Shown here piece after piece: positions 22,850 to 33,297 of a DNA stretch of 64,000 nt. The number at the start of each line of letters is the position of its first letter. The stretch's first letter is position 1. Below the pieces are notes generated by a model, which saw only the letters and a list, made by a program, of their open reading frames with translations, did no database searches and was not told where the DNA came from. The DNA comes from Odontocerum albicorne (taxonomy: Eukaryota > Arthropoda > Insecta > Trichoptera > Odontoceridae), in NCBI GenBank assembly GCA_949825065.1, contig OX463844.1, positions 1,364,001 to 1,428,000 of the forward strand. Reading direction: 5' to 3'. Made by a program: the position numbers and the translations under genes.

Positions 22850-24033
22850 AGTCACGTGTTTTTAGTACTAATTGACTTATTACACTCTATGATATTTGGT
22901 ATTTAGGGAGTTACGTGTTTTTAGGACTAATGAACTTATTATGTTCTATGATATTACGTATTTAGTAGTATTTAGGTAGTTACATGTTTTTAGGACAAAT
23001 AAATTTATGGTATTAGGTATTTAGTAGTATTTAGGCAGTTACTTGTTTTTAGTACTAATGGACTTATTATATTCTATGACATTGGGGATTTAAAAGTATT
23101 TAGGTAGTTACGTGTTTTTAGAACTAATGAACTTATTATATTCCATGACATAAGGTATTTAGTAGTATTTAAGTTATTGCGTGTTTTTAGGACTTTTATA
23201 TTAGGTATTTGGTAGTATTCAGGTAGTTACGTGTTTTGAGGACTTATGAACTTATTGTACTCTATGATATTAGGTATTTATTAGTATTCAGTTAGTTACG
23301 TGTTTTTAGGACTAATGGACTTATTACACTCTATGATATTAGGTGTTTAGTAGTATTTAGGTAGTCACGTGTTTTTAGGACTAATGAACTTATTATATTC
23401 CATGACATTAGGTATTTAAAAGTATTTAGGTAATTACGTGTTTTTAGGACTAATGAACTTATTATATTCCATGACATTAGGTATTTAAAAGTATTTAGGT
23501 AGTTACGTTTTTTTAGGACTAATGTACTCGGTGTACTCTATGATATAAGGTATTTAGTAGTATTTAGGTAGTTACGTGTTTTTAGGGCTAATGGACTTAT
23601 TACACTCTATGATATTAGGTATTTAGTAGTATTTAGGTAGTTACGTGTTTTTGGGACTAATGAACTTATTATATTCCATGACAGTAGGTATTTCAAAGTA
23701 TTTAGGTAGTTACGTGTTTTTAGGACTAATGAAATATTATATTCCATGGCATTAGGTATTTAAAAGTATTTAGGTAATTACGTGTTTTTAGGACTAATGA
23801 ACTTATTATATTCCATGACATTAGGTATTTAAATGTATTTAGTTAGTTACATTTTTTAGGACTAATGAACTTATTATATTCCATGACATTAGGTATTTAA
23901 ATGTATTTAGTTAGTTACATTTTTTAGGACTAATAAACTTATTGTACTCTATGATATTATGTATTTAGTAGTATTTAGGTAGTTACGTGTTTTAGGACTA
24001 ATGAATTTATTATATTCTATGATATTAGGTACA
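22850..24033. repeat. 69-bp tandem satellite, about 17 copies
   Basis: The unit is about 69 bp. It includes GTTACGTGTTTTTAGGACTA, TGAACTTATTATATTC(C/T)ATG and A.ATTAGGTATTTAGTAGTA, then TTTAGGTA. Copies vary by point changes and small deletions, and two adjacent copies near 23840-23930 are almost identical. Each unit holds up to three TTAGG pentamers. It is non-coding. Confidence 0.9.
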
Positions 24034-25000
24034 TACACTATTTTCCTCCTAAGACCTCATACAATGAATTATAAACATTGTGAACCTGAGCTCTTGCTTC
24101 TTGCTTTCCACACTGGTTATCAGGATATCAAGTTTAGTTGGAGATTATATCGTTACAGAACTATAAAACGTCATGATATCAAATGCAATGCATTTGATTA
24201 TTTTAACTGGGTAACCTTAGATTACCTCGATACATGGCGTTGGTGCAAGTTCGCTTTATTATGTTGATATTAATTATATTGTAGTTTCACGGAACTTCAG
24301 TATTCGACGCTTAGTTTGCGAACCGTTGATCTAAATATTTGAGAACTCTCGTTGACTAATAAATTCTTCCTTTTCATCGATTATCCAGTTCTTGTTTAGA
24401 TCCTGCTTCCATTTGCTTTATAATCAAATTTTGCTGCTTTGCACTATTTCAAAAGACAACAATTATTAGTAACTGTGCAAATACTTGCTTCGTGTTTAAT
24501 TTCTCAAGCTCAGCAATATTGGTGTGTCAATATTTGGGTGAGGAAGAGCGTGCAGCCACCTAAGCGTGTGAATCCTTCATAAAAACTTCATTCACCAAAA
24601 GCTTAAATATTGTTAGCGTGTACGAGTACTCATATCCTCCCTCGCGTGTCTTATTAATAGTAGAGGATTCTTGTGTTTGTGGACCAATTCATTCGTCATA
24701 AAGGGGATGGATATGTGAAGGCTTCGTTTTATTTATCACGCTTAACAGTTTGTCATACTTTTTATGATTTCTCGCCACGTTGTCACTTTCTGTACAGGTG
24801 TTCATGCTTTACTTTGTGTGATAACAGAATATGTTTAAACTGTTTGATGATTTTTTTCAAAATCTAAATAAATTTTTGAATCGCCGTATGATAAATATGA
24901 ATTATTTAAAAAAACTTTTGAAACTGATTTTCATGTTTTTTTTTTACTTTTATATTTTAATTTTGCAACAGTTATATTATTTTTACGTTATATTTAATAA
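24034..25000. other. AT-rich flank of the LTR element
   Basis: Plus-strand frames at 24001-24267, 24673-24867 and 24831-25034 carry no recognised motif. The last ends inside the LTR and is therefore fortuitous. Confidence 0.35.
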
Positions 25001-25004
25001 ATTG

Positions 25005-26437
25005 TTTCAGACTTTTTACCCTTTAATTAATTAAGTTGGATTACTAAAAGCCTGGATGTTACAATGTATGACTCTTACTCCGGTAGCTCAGTATAGGTAA
25101 AACAAGGCTCAATAAGATCTCAAGATGTCGTGGGAAGAGGTAGGCATTCGTCAGTGCTTGGGTAGGTATAAATACATAATGAAACACATATTTGCTGTTA
25201 ATTGGTTATATATTTAATCCTGACGAGCTGATACTCCGTCAGGAAAATCAAATGGGCAGATTTCTCGCTGCTACTCCGCTAACCTTTCAGATGGACAGGC
25301 AGTCGAAGTAATTTATTATCACACAACAGTCCGTTGCGGAAATGTGTCAATTCTCAAAGATTAGATCTCGCCAATCTCTAGAATACTCAAATATCACCAT
25401 AAAATGACAAGCAAAAGAGGATAAATAAGGTTGATCTTACTCCAAAACAGGACAAAATGTATTATCCCAGATCCGCTTCAAGTGTATGACCAGGTCGACT
25501 CGTATATGGCCCTCTGACCTTATACTGTTACTACAGGGCCGCTGATGTGAAGAAATTCCCTCAGTGGTTGGCGACCGCCAATTCGTGTCGTAATACACCC
25601 ACACGACTCAGTTCCTCGGGAATTTACCGGACAAATTGTATCAAATAAGAATGAACAATCAAATGTGAGAAAAGCTTGTTCAAGTTCGCGAACAGCGTCA
25701 AGACGAGAATGATGTTGACTTGATAACTTCGTGGCGAGAGAATGGGCTCGGAAGATCGCGGTCCCTTAATTTAAGGGATCTCAGCCTAGCGCCGCCATTT
25801 TGGAACTCTATAGAAAGTCCCTCGCGACCGTTAAAAAAATCATAAACCTTTTCGTTATTTTGCCAATGAATAGTCTATTTAAACTTTCACAGCGTAATTA
25901 AGTCGAGAATCCTTTTTGTATAACATCCGGTGAAACTTATTGTTTAAGAGACAATACTGGACCCTTCTTTTTTTTAATGTATCTCGAGTGAATTGTTATT
26001 CTCAGCCGTTGTTTTCAATATTTAACTATGTCCGTAATAAATTAAGCTCGACGTATTTCTTTAGAAAGGAGAAGAGAAATTTTTTGACCCCTTTTTTCTC
26101 TCTCGCATGACAATCGCGGTCATAAAAGCGCCTTCGCCCTCGAAATATATCTTGCGCAAAGTTTTATTTTCTTTTCTTAGTAACAATAGTTATCTGTGAC
26201 TGCAATAAAACAGATCGCAGACGGAACACTAATTACCGATCCTCATAAAGTGTCGTGTATTTCTATACAAATGGGAAGACAAGCCAGCCACTCGAGGCAG
26301 TTAAGTTTGAAACAATAGGAAGCAATCCTTCTCGAAAATGACGCAAGATCTCCCTTTGACTGCTCTGGTTCACTATTTTTAATGGTTATTTTTTAACTAC
26401 AATAAACTAATTGGTCGGCCGTACCCAAGTCCTGACA
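25005..26437 (-). repeat. 3' LTR of the Gypsy-type element (1433 bp)
   Basis: Read on the minus strand it begins TGTCAGGACTTGGGTACGGC and ends GTCTGAAA. It contains a short palindrome (CCCTTAATTTAAGGG near 25762). The constant 8293-bp offset to the 5' LTR at both ends shows no net length difference. Confidence 0.93.
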
Positions 26438-26738
26438 CTCCATTTTATGTTACCGAAAAAAAAAAAAAATAAAAAAAAAATAATAATTCAAGTACTGATT
26501 ACGGCCCTGTGTCAATTGGTCATACACCTGCTTGCCGAAACAAGGATTAGATACTATGCTAAAGGGCATGACGTTACTGGGTCATGCCGGATACGCTCGT
26601 GGACGATTTAATAAGCCCCTGCATTTGCGAAAGAGTAGGAAACCACGAAAAACTAGCTCTCAGGGCTTCCCTATCTAAGAACACCTGGAAACAGTTAAAC
26701 ATTTTATAGAGCAAGGCACAATACAGGAGAACATCAAT

Positions 26739-26988
26739 TATCGCCTTCCCCTCAACATGGTTACACATAATAAGTCTTATTATTATTTTTACAAAAAAAA
26801 AGAAACATACAACATTTAGGATAACAAGACAAAACAGTCACAAGAGTAATGTTCAAGAACAGATACTATCGCCTTCTCTACAGCATGGTTACACCTAATA
26901 ATTCTTATTAATTTACAATAGAAAAATGTACAAACATTTAAGATTACAAAGGCAACACACTCACAAGAGTAATGCCCAAAAACAGATC
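26739..26988. repeat. Two tandem copies of a 120-130 bp segment inside the element
   Basis: ATCGCCTTCCCCTCAACATG near 26739 and ATCGCCTTCTCTACAGCATG near 26869 start two direct copies. Each continues through GGTTACAC.TAATAA.TCTTATTA and ends with CACAAGAGTAATG..CAA.AACAGAT. The copies have diverged by substitutions and small indels. Confidence 0.7.
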
Positions 26989-27387
26989 AAGTTACTTAAT
27001 AGTAATTATGTTAGTTCACAACGGCTTCCCCAGAACCGGATCCGATAGTCTGCACTTTTAGGGGCACTGATTTAGTTTCTTAACCTAATCACTTGAATTA
27101 AGGAAGCAAGGTGAGTTTCCTCCCGCTTGTCTGGTGATCTTTGATATTGCAAGATACAAGTCTGGCGATATATCAATAATGAGACTATATAAGACACATT
27201 TAACATACGATTTTCCATTACACGGCCCTGAGACACCACTCATAGGGGCGACATCTGACTATAGGCCTCCTCCAGGTCTAAAAACTGACAAGAAACAGTT
27301 ACACTTGGTTATACAATACAGCAAATATGTGTTTATAATATCATCACCTCGGGGATCGTCATCCCTTTAGTGCCAATTCTCGTGCTA

Positions 27388-28170
27388 GCCAGAGTCGTCA
27401 GTGCGACGCCCACCCACATCACGGACGGTGCCAAAACTCGCATGATCCATAAAATACCATGGTTATCCGGGCACCGACGGTGCCATGAGCGTCCACCTAG
27501 ACCGGGAGCACATGCAAATTTGGGTTCATGACGCCCATGGTTGGAGTCACACTCAACAACCCCCACTGGATGTATATAGGCCATCCGTAAGCCTCCACTG
27601 GATGTATATAGGCCATCCGTAAGCCTCCTACTGGATGTATATAGGCCATCCGTAAGCCTTTCGCTGATTGGTTGGAGCCTACTCCACAACCGTTGTCACC
27701 AGTGCGACACCCGCGGACCCAAATGGCGGAGCCAAGTTGTACATGTTGTCCACGCACAAAACTACGGTCGTCCTTGTCCCAATGGTGCCCACGAGCGCCC
27801 ACCTAAGTCGTCGGTGCGACGGCCGCAGAACCAACGGGCGGACCCAAGATACGCATGATGTCCCCACACCATGCTACCTACGTCCGGGTACCGATGGCGC
27901 CACGGACGCCTGCCCACCTGGACCGGACTGACAATAAAACCTTTGTCACCAGTGTGACGCCTGCGGACCCAAAGGGCGGAGTCCATACACACTACTATGG
28001 AGGTCCTGGTACCAATGGTGCCGCGAGCGCCCACCTAAGTCGTCGGTGCGACGGCCGCAGAACCAACGGGCGGAGCCAAGATGTGCATGACGTAGTCATA
28101 TCATACTATGCACCTCCGTGTACCGATGGCGTCGCGGACGCCTGCCCACCTAGACCGGACTGACAGTTAC
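27388..28170. repeat. GC-rich nested minisatellite inside the LTR element
   Basis: About five units of 95-140 bp each start with GTC(G/A)(T/C)C.GTGCGACG..CGC, then GGACCCAAA or AACCAACGGGCGGA. They end with a TACCGATGGCGCCACGGACG-like stretch and CCCACCTA. Two alternating versions are visible: starts near 27693 and 27946 match each other, and starts near 27808 and 28038 match each other. A separate array of three 32-33 bp units (GGATGTATATAGGCCATCCG) lies at 27563-27660. Long frames on both strands here are by-products of the GC-rich repeat. Confidence 0.8.
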
Positions 28171-30092
28171 AAAAAAAAAATATACAAAACAACAAAAAAA
28201 ATCATTGGCCGAAGCCTCACAATTAAAGGATATCCCATCGAAAGCCCCCCCCACCAAAGCACGCACCAAATCCCTTTCATTCATACTTCCCAGCAGCACT
28301 TCCCAAACCCCTGTAGCAACCCCACTCATTCCCTATCATGGAGCTGCCTTCCATTCAACCTATACGACCTCGTGCCAGGTGAGCGACCCTTGACAGAACA
28401 GGATAAGGAATTGGTAAGGATGTATCCAATGTGACATCATGAGGAGGTGAGCGTCGACGCTCTATCAAAAGACGCGCATACAAACGCTATGCTATCAGCA
28501 AAAATCACCACTCATTGTCCAGCGCATGGTCTATTGAGCGCCACCATATTTTTTTCTTGGAACATGGAAACCTAATTTGGTAAAACTGAATTACCACAAG
28601 TGCCACGGCAGCTCTCGCGTCAATTCACCGTAATGGAGCCTTTATTCCACCTTGGCGATGTCTTTGACGCGAAATTTACCTGCCACTTTCCCCTTCAGGT
28701 CAGACAGTTCATATATTGTGTCGGAAATTTACCTTGTGACCACACACTTGACAAATCGGGGCGCTAATTTGTTGCTGAAATATCGCCCAGCGTTTGATTG
28801 GCTAGAATACCCTCTCCATACCACCTGTCCAGCTCGGTGGTTTATAACCTAGGTGTAAACTACACCAAGCAGCGCTTAGCTTCCAGCCTGCCACAACCTA
28901 TCTGTACTTTTAACCTAAAGGTTGTTCCCTTTGCCTTATACCATTAGTTATTGCAAAAAGTGCGAACAAAACGTTCTTCCGGCACGGCCCCTCTATTCGG
29001 AGAACGATCCATGATGGGGCAGGGTAGAGATTATGGCGAGAAGAAGAAAGGTGAACTCATCTTGCTATTCTCACAGTATCATTGAGGCATGAACAATCCT
29101 TCCCTAGGTGTTCGCATCACTCGCATTGGTTTACTCTAAACCACTTGACGAACACGTAATTAATGAGGAATTAAACCTCTCCTATACTAGTCTTCTGCGG
29201 ATCATGGCGGGGATATTTATTCCTCATATACCTTTAACTAATAGTTTTCGATGACGCCACCTCAACGATGAAGTTTAAACAACTTGCCAACTTTATACTA
29301 CGGCCAGCATCGTGAAAACATGCTCCGCTCCCGATGAAGGAGGTTAAACGAACATGTTGCTTCAATACTGCATGGTATACTCGCTCGCTTGTATACAGAC
29401 ATGCGCCCTAAGGTCTCTGATTTCCTGCCCGAGCACAATAAAGTTGTCACCACGCGTTATATATGTAGACGTTCTAAAAATCAGGGTGTGTAATACCCTT
29501 GCGATAGAAAAACAAATCAAAGTTTTTTCGCCCTTTGGTGACATACTTGTGCTAATTAATCAGCGATCTAGGTTTCTATTACTTCTGCGGTATCATGAAG
29601 CTTATGGCTGGCGAGCTTACCGCAAGGCTAGGCGTTGTTTCGAAAATTAAACTGAACTAACTACAATATACGGGTAATACGAGTAAAATTCTAACTTATT
29701 TACCATGCCGCTGGTTATGAAACTTCTACAATATTACTCTCTACTAGGAACCCTCCTGAGTTCGTCGCGGTACGTAAGATGACCTAGACATTTGCATGCG
29801 TCATCGCAAAATTCGGATTTGTATAACCCTGTAGTACGGCTTCCTAATACACGCACAGGCACAAACAATTATAGCCGTATGTCTAGAAGGCAACCTCAAA
29901 GGAACACAATACCAAATACAATACATAGGCACAAATACAATACAATACTAACAGAAATGAAATTATAAATATAATTAATGCAACAAAAAAAAATACAATT
30001 CAGGATAATAAGATGTATGCATGGCAGATAATCAGATACGGAAAAACACACAAGAATTATAACTCTCAAGCCTTTACCTGAGATCAATAAAG
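28171..30092. other. Unassigned internal region of the LTR element
   Basis: This occupies the place where the rest of pol would be. No RNase H, integrase or envelope motif was recognised on either strand. Base composition is mixed and less AT-rich than the genomic flanks. Its origin could be captured host DNA or another element. Confidence 0.4.
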
Positions 30093-30422
30093 TCAATAAT
30101 TAATTATCTCCAAGACTCTCAGTCCTGTTTGCATATTATTAAACCAACATGGTACAGAACCCTGGTCACCCTGATCGGCGAACAATTGTTCCATCATTCG
30201 TTGCATCTCAGCAGGAATGTTTTTTAAGCCAAATGGGGTGACCACAAACCGATATTGTCCCCGGCCCTCTACAAGGAATGCCGTCTTACATTTAGACTCT
30301 TTGCTTAATGGCATTAGCCAAAACTCATGGCTCAGATCTAAAGCAGTGAGGTAGCGCGTATCTCGAAGATTGTCGAGAATTCGGTTGATGTTAGGTAACC
30401 GATAACAGTCCGTCTGCGTCAC
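30093..30422 (-). pseudogene. Truncated Gypsy reverse transcriptase
   Basis: The frame (109 codons) contains RLPNINRILDNLRDTRYLTA, then LDLSHEFWLMPL, the first conserved aspartate block. FVVTPFGLKNIPAEMQRMME is the PFGL.N.P..FQ block. The sequence breaks off at QLFADQGDQG, before the YxDD catalytic block, and continues with unrelated residues. Reading upstream (30422-30500) shows a KLNSVTQ-like lead-in that needs a frame change. No active polymerase can be made. Confidence 0.85.
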
Positions 30423-30499
30423 GGAATTTAGTTTGCGGGGTCCAATACGATTCGAGCAGAAGCATCCTTTTTCGGAACAATGGAGGCATTATTGAGCCA

Positions 30500-30895
30500 T
30501 TAACTCCTACTCGAATGAGAAAACGATTCCGGCGTAAGCCCGGAACGCTTCAAGAAGGGAATACCGAGCACCAAGCAAGTACCTAAAGAAGGAACTACCT
30601 GGAATTCCACCAACACAGTTTGGTGATCATAATGTAAGGGCAACTGGATCGTACCCAGCACCCGATGTCCCTGACTATCAGCCGTGTGAACGACTCCCTC
30701 AGTAGTTCGCATAATAAACCGTAAGTCCTTAAAATTCTTATACAGATTACCACCTATTACGTTAATTGCTGCACCTGAATCTAGCAACGCCCTAAATGGT
30801 GAGCCCTGAATTTCACAATGAAGATAGGGTCTCTCATCCCTTGCATTTGAAATTTCTATGGCACTAATGTTACGGTTATTACTTCCTAATTCCAT
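30500..30895 (-). CDS. Retroviral-type aspartic protease domain of the Gypsy element
   Basis: The frame (131 codons) has the active-site block ALLDSGAAINVIGG at about residues 35-48 and a hydrophobic LVLGIPFLKRSGL near residue 107, the usual second landmark of retropepsins. It would process the Gag-Pol polyprotein. It lies in the same reading frame as gag, separated by one TAA stop, about 66 bp downstream. The linker towards RT is much shorter than usual, so a deletion lies just after it. Confidence 0.75.
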   Translation of the reverse strand: MELGSNNRNISAIEISNARDERPYLHCEIQGSPFRALLDSGAAINVIGGNLYKNFKDLRFIMRTTEGVVHTADSQGHRVLGTIQLPLHYDHQTVLVEFQVVPSLGTCLVLGIPFLKRSGLTPESFSHSSRS

Positions 30896-30961
30896 TGTTT
30901 TTGACCAACCCCCTAGTTCCGAATTACCTTGACCGGGTTGGTCCTCTATCTGTTTTTGGAA

Positions 30962-31957
30962 TTAAACAAAACTCGGCGGCGGACGCGAAGTATCCGTCAG
31001 CAAAGTAAAAGGTCTAGAAGTCTCGGCACGACTCCTTACGCGATTACTTGGCGACTTATCCGGTTCCTTCTGGATAAGTGGTTTGTGCGGACAGTCGCGG
31101 GCAATATGATGCGGAAGATTGCACAAGAAACACCTCAACAAGGTCGGCCCTCTACCGATAACCTTCTGTGAGACGGATGACACACGTGCCCTTACCCTTG
31201 GCTGCATCTGCAGCGGCCGGGGTGATACCTCACCACTCCTGTTCATTTGTTCGAAAGAGGCACATACTCTTTCCATCTCTCGTACTGACGCAGGCCGCGT
31301 ACTGACAAGGACTGAGCTAAACCTAACGTGAAGCCCTCTCTTGAACACCTGTAACAGCTCCACCTCCGTCAAGGCAGAGTCCAGTGTACTGTTTACCTCC
31401 AAAATTCGGGAGATATAATCGGTGGAAGATTCGTCGTGACCCTGCTTGGATGCCCAAATATCCAGCTTTCTATCTATCATAAAACTCTCAGATTCGAACC
31501 TCTCCAAAAAATGTGCCTTCAATGTAGCCCATCTCATAGGGTTCCTATACGTAATCCTGAAAAAGGTCAGGGCTCTGTCGCGCAAAAATTCAGGTAGGAC
31601 GGGAGAGAGAGAGTCTACATCGAACCTACGTGCGTGTGCTATTTCCTCGAGCCTAACCAAAAACTGACGTACGCTACCCGAGCCATTAAACGGATCCACT
31701 GGCCACGATGAAAAATTGATATTTAATGGAGGTAATTGATTACCTCTAGTGCTAGGAGACGGCAACATTCCCAAGTCTCTTGAAGGGCAAGACCCGGTAA
31801 ATGGCAAGGAAGAGTCCGAACGAGGGGCTGTCGCTCCGGAAACCAGTTCCATAGAAAATTCCGGGGCTCCTCGCAAATTAACATGTGCCTTAGACCTTTG
31901 AGGCAATATATAACCTCTTCTGTAGGAGAGTGAACGAGGCCCCGATTGTAGCTCCAT
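30962..31957 (-). CDS. Gag of the Gypsy-type element (331 codons)
   Basis: The middle carries a retrotransposon-gag core: FLVRLEEIAHARRFD, then LPEFLRDRALTFFRITYRN, W..LK.HFLERF and a SST.YISRILEVNS segment. Near residue 276 is a CCHC zinc knuckle, CFLCNLPHHIARDC, with C-x2-C-x4-H-x4-C spacing for RNA binding. The start chosen is the first ATG of the open frame. However, homology probably begins upstream in another frame (31723-32127), so this Met may not be the original start. It ends in TAA, with the protease in the same frame beyond. Confidence 0.82.
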   Translation of the reverse strand: MELQSGPRSLSYRRGYILPQRSKAHVNLRGAPEFSMELVSGATAPRSDSSLPFTGSCPSRDLGMLPSPSTRGNQLPPLNINFSSWPVDPFNGSGSVRQFLVRLEEIAHARRFDVDSLSPVLPEFLRDRALTFFRITYRNPMRWATLKAHFLERFESESFMIDRKLDIWASKQGHDESSTDYISRILEVNSTLDSALTEVELLQVFKRGLHVRFSSVLVSTRPASVREMERVCASFEQMNRSGEVSPRPLQMQPRVRARVSSVSQKVIGRGPTLLRCFLCNLPHHIARDCPHKPLIQKEPDKSPSNRVRSRAETSRPFTLLTDTSRPPPSFV

Positions 31958-32127
31958 GCTTGCCGACGCAACCTGGGGAGTTTGTTACCCGGAGTGATTC
32001 CCCTTTCCATCAATTCCCCAATCAATCTCTCCTTAGTTGCACTCGTAATATTGTCAATAGGACTCATTGTGGACTTATCCTCAGCTAGCAAGGTGAGAGT
32101 TCTATCTGAAAGATTAGAAATCCCCAA
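31723..32127 (-). pseudogene. Gag N-terminal piece with SAP-like segment, frameshifted
   Basis: Residues 25-55 (ITSATKERLIGELMERGITP, then GNKLPRLRRQA) resemble the short two-helix SAP-like unit at the N-terminus of some insect Gypsy Gag proteins. The frame overlaps the main gag frame by about 235 bp in a different phase. Continuation into gag would need a single-base shift near 31960-31990. It could be a mutation or, less likely, a programmed shift. Confidence 0.55.
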
Positions 32128-32894
32128 GACTCTAGGCCACGCTGTTATTAATACGCGTTCCCAATCTCAGGAATAGCCTTCACCAGAAATTCCAATCGCA
32201 TGTAATCGAAGAAAACAACTCTACCTTAAAGGCCTAAAATAGAATAATTCAATAAGTTCGATCACCCGGCCACGCTATTATAACACCGGTCTACTACTAA
32301 TCTCGCCGACCAGATGTACGACAGCTAGTATTCGTCAAACTTAATTAGCGAAACAGCCGGACGGCTCTGAACGAATAATGTTATAGTTGGCAAACTTAGT
32401 GCTCTAAATATTCTATCTTTTGTTGATGATTTAAAAATCTTCAAAGCGATCCAAACTCCGGAATACGCCACTAACTCTATCCAACCGGAAAGAAAACGTA
32501 ACGAATTATTCCTTGCCAATGCAACAAGGAACTTCTATCAGCTGCTAATCACCCGGCCAATCACAAGAAACTATGGCGTTCCACTAGCTCTGCCTACCCG
32601 ATTACCGGCCAAATTCGAGATTATACTCCTCGTAAAACTACGCTCAACTCGATTTTTTCTAATTTTAGAAAATAACTACCTACACTCGCACAGCTTTTAT
32701 CAGCCGCACGTTATTAGTTGGTTATTATATTTTATTTAATTAATAAATAAAATCCTCAACTCATACACAAAATGACCGCCAAACAAAACGGTACTCGAAT
32801 CAATTTCCGCCCGACCGACTTGACTGAAGTACAAAGCCTATGCTTTGTTGTTTTAACGGTCCTGAATTGCTTTCGATTCTTTACCGAGTTATAC

Positions 32895-33245
32895 GCAGTT
32901 AATCAAAATAATATAACAAAATTATACACCGTATACAATACAACAATGCACAAAATTTCGAATAAAAACAGGAAGAAAAGAAAGAAGAAAACATAAAATT
33001 CAAATACACAGTACACAACAAAGCAATGCACAAGATATTCAAATCAAAAAAAGAAAAAAAAAACATAAAACTCAAATACACAGTATACAATAAAGCAATG
33101 CACAAGATATTCAAATCGAAAAATGAAAAAAGAAGAAAAAAAACATAAAATTCCAATACACAGTACACAACACAGCAATGCACAAATTATTCTAGTACCA
33201 AAAGAAGAAAGAAAGGAAAAAAACATAAAAATACAAATTATACCG
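32895..33245. repeat. Leader-region tandem repeat, four imperfect units of about 80 bp
   Basis: Units contain AATACACAGTA(C/T)ACAA.A.AGCAATGCACAA, then ATTC(A/G)AAT and a purine-rich AAAAAGAAGAAA run. Copies are near 32930, 33010, 33090 and 33155. They lie between the primer-binding region and gag, in the untranslated leader of the element. Confidence 0.75.
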
Positions 33246-33278
33246 TCCAAGCCCGACGACGAACCTCTAGGTAGGCCC

Positions 33279-33296
33279 CGCGTTGAAAGGCGGCCA
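33279..33296 (-). promoter_or_regulatory. Putative primer-binding site
   Basis: One base inside the 5' LTR end, the minus strand reads TGGCCGCCTTTCAACGCG. TGG at this position is the complement of a tRNA CCA end, as expected for priming. The tRNA species was not identified. Confidence 0.55.
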
Positions 33297-33297
33297 G

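Noticed and set aside
22850..24033. CRISPR-like array or true telomere
   Set aside because: Units are contiguous and non-identical with no spacers, and TTAGG is only part of a 69-bp unit. It is a satellite.
27333..28163. Cluster of overlapping open frames of 87-118 codons on both strands
   Set aside because: They lie in the GC-rich tandem repeat, where stops are rare in all frames. The translations are repetitive and oppose each other, so they are not genes.
32899..33250. Hydrophobic minus-strand frames with F-rich repeats
   Set aside because: They arise from the purine-rich leader tandem repeat read in reverse. No start context or homology supports them.
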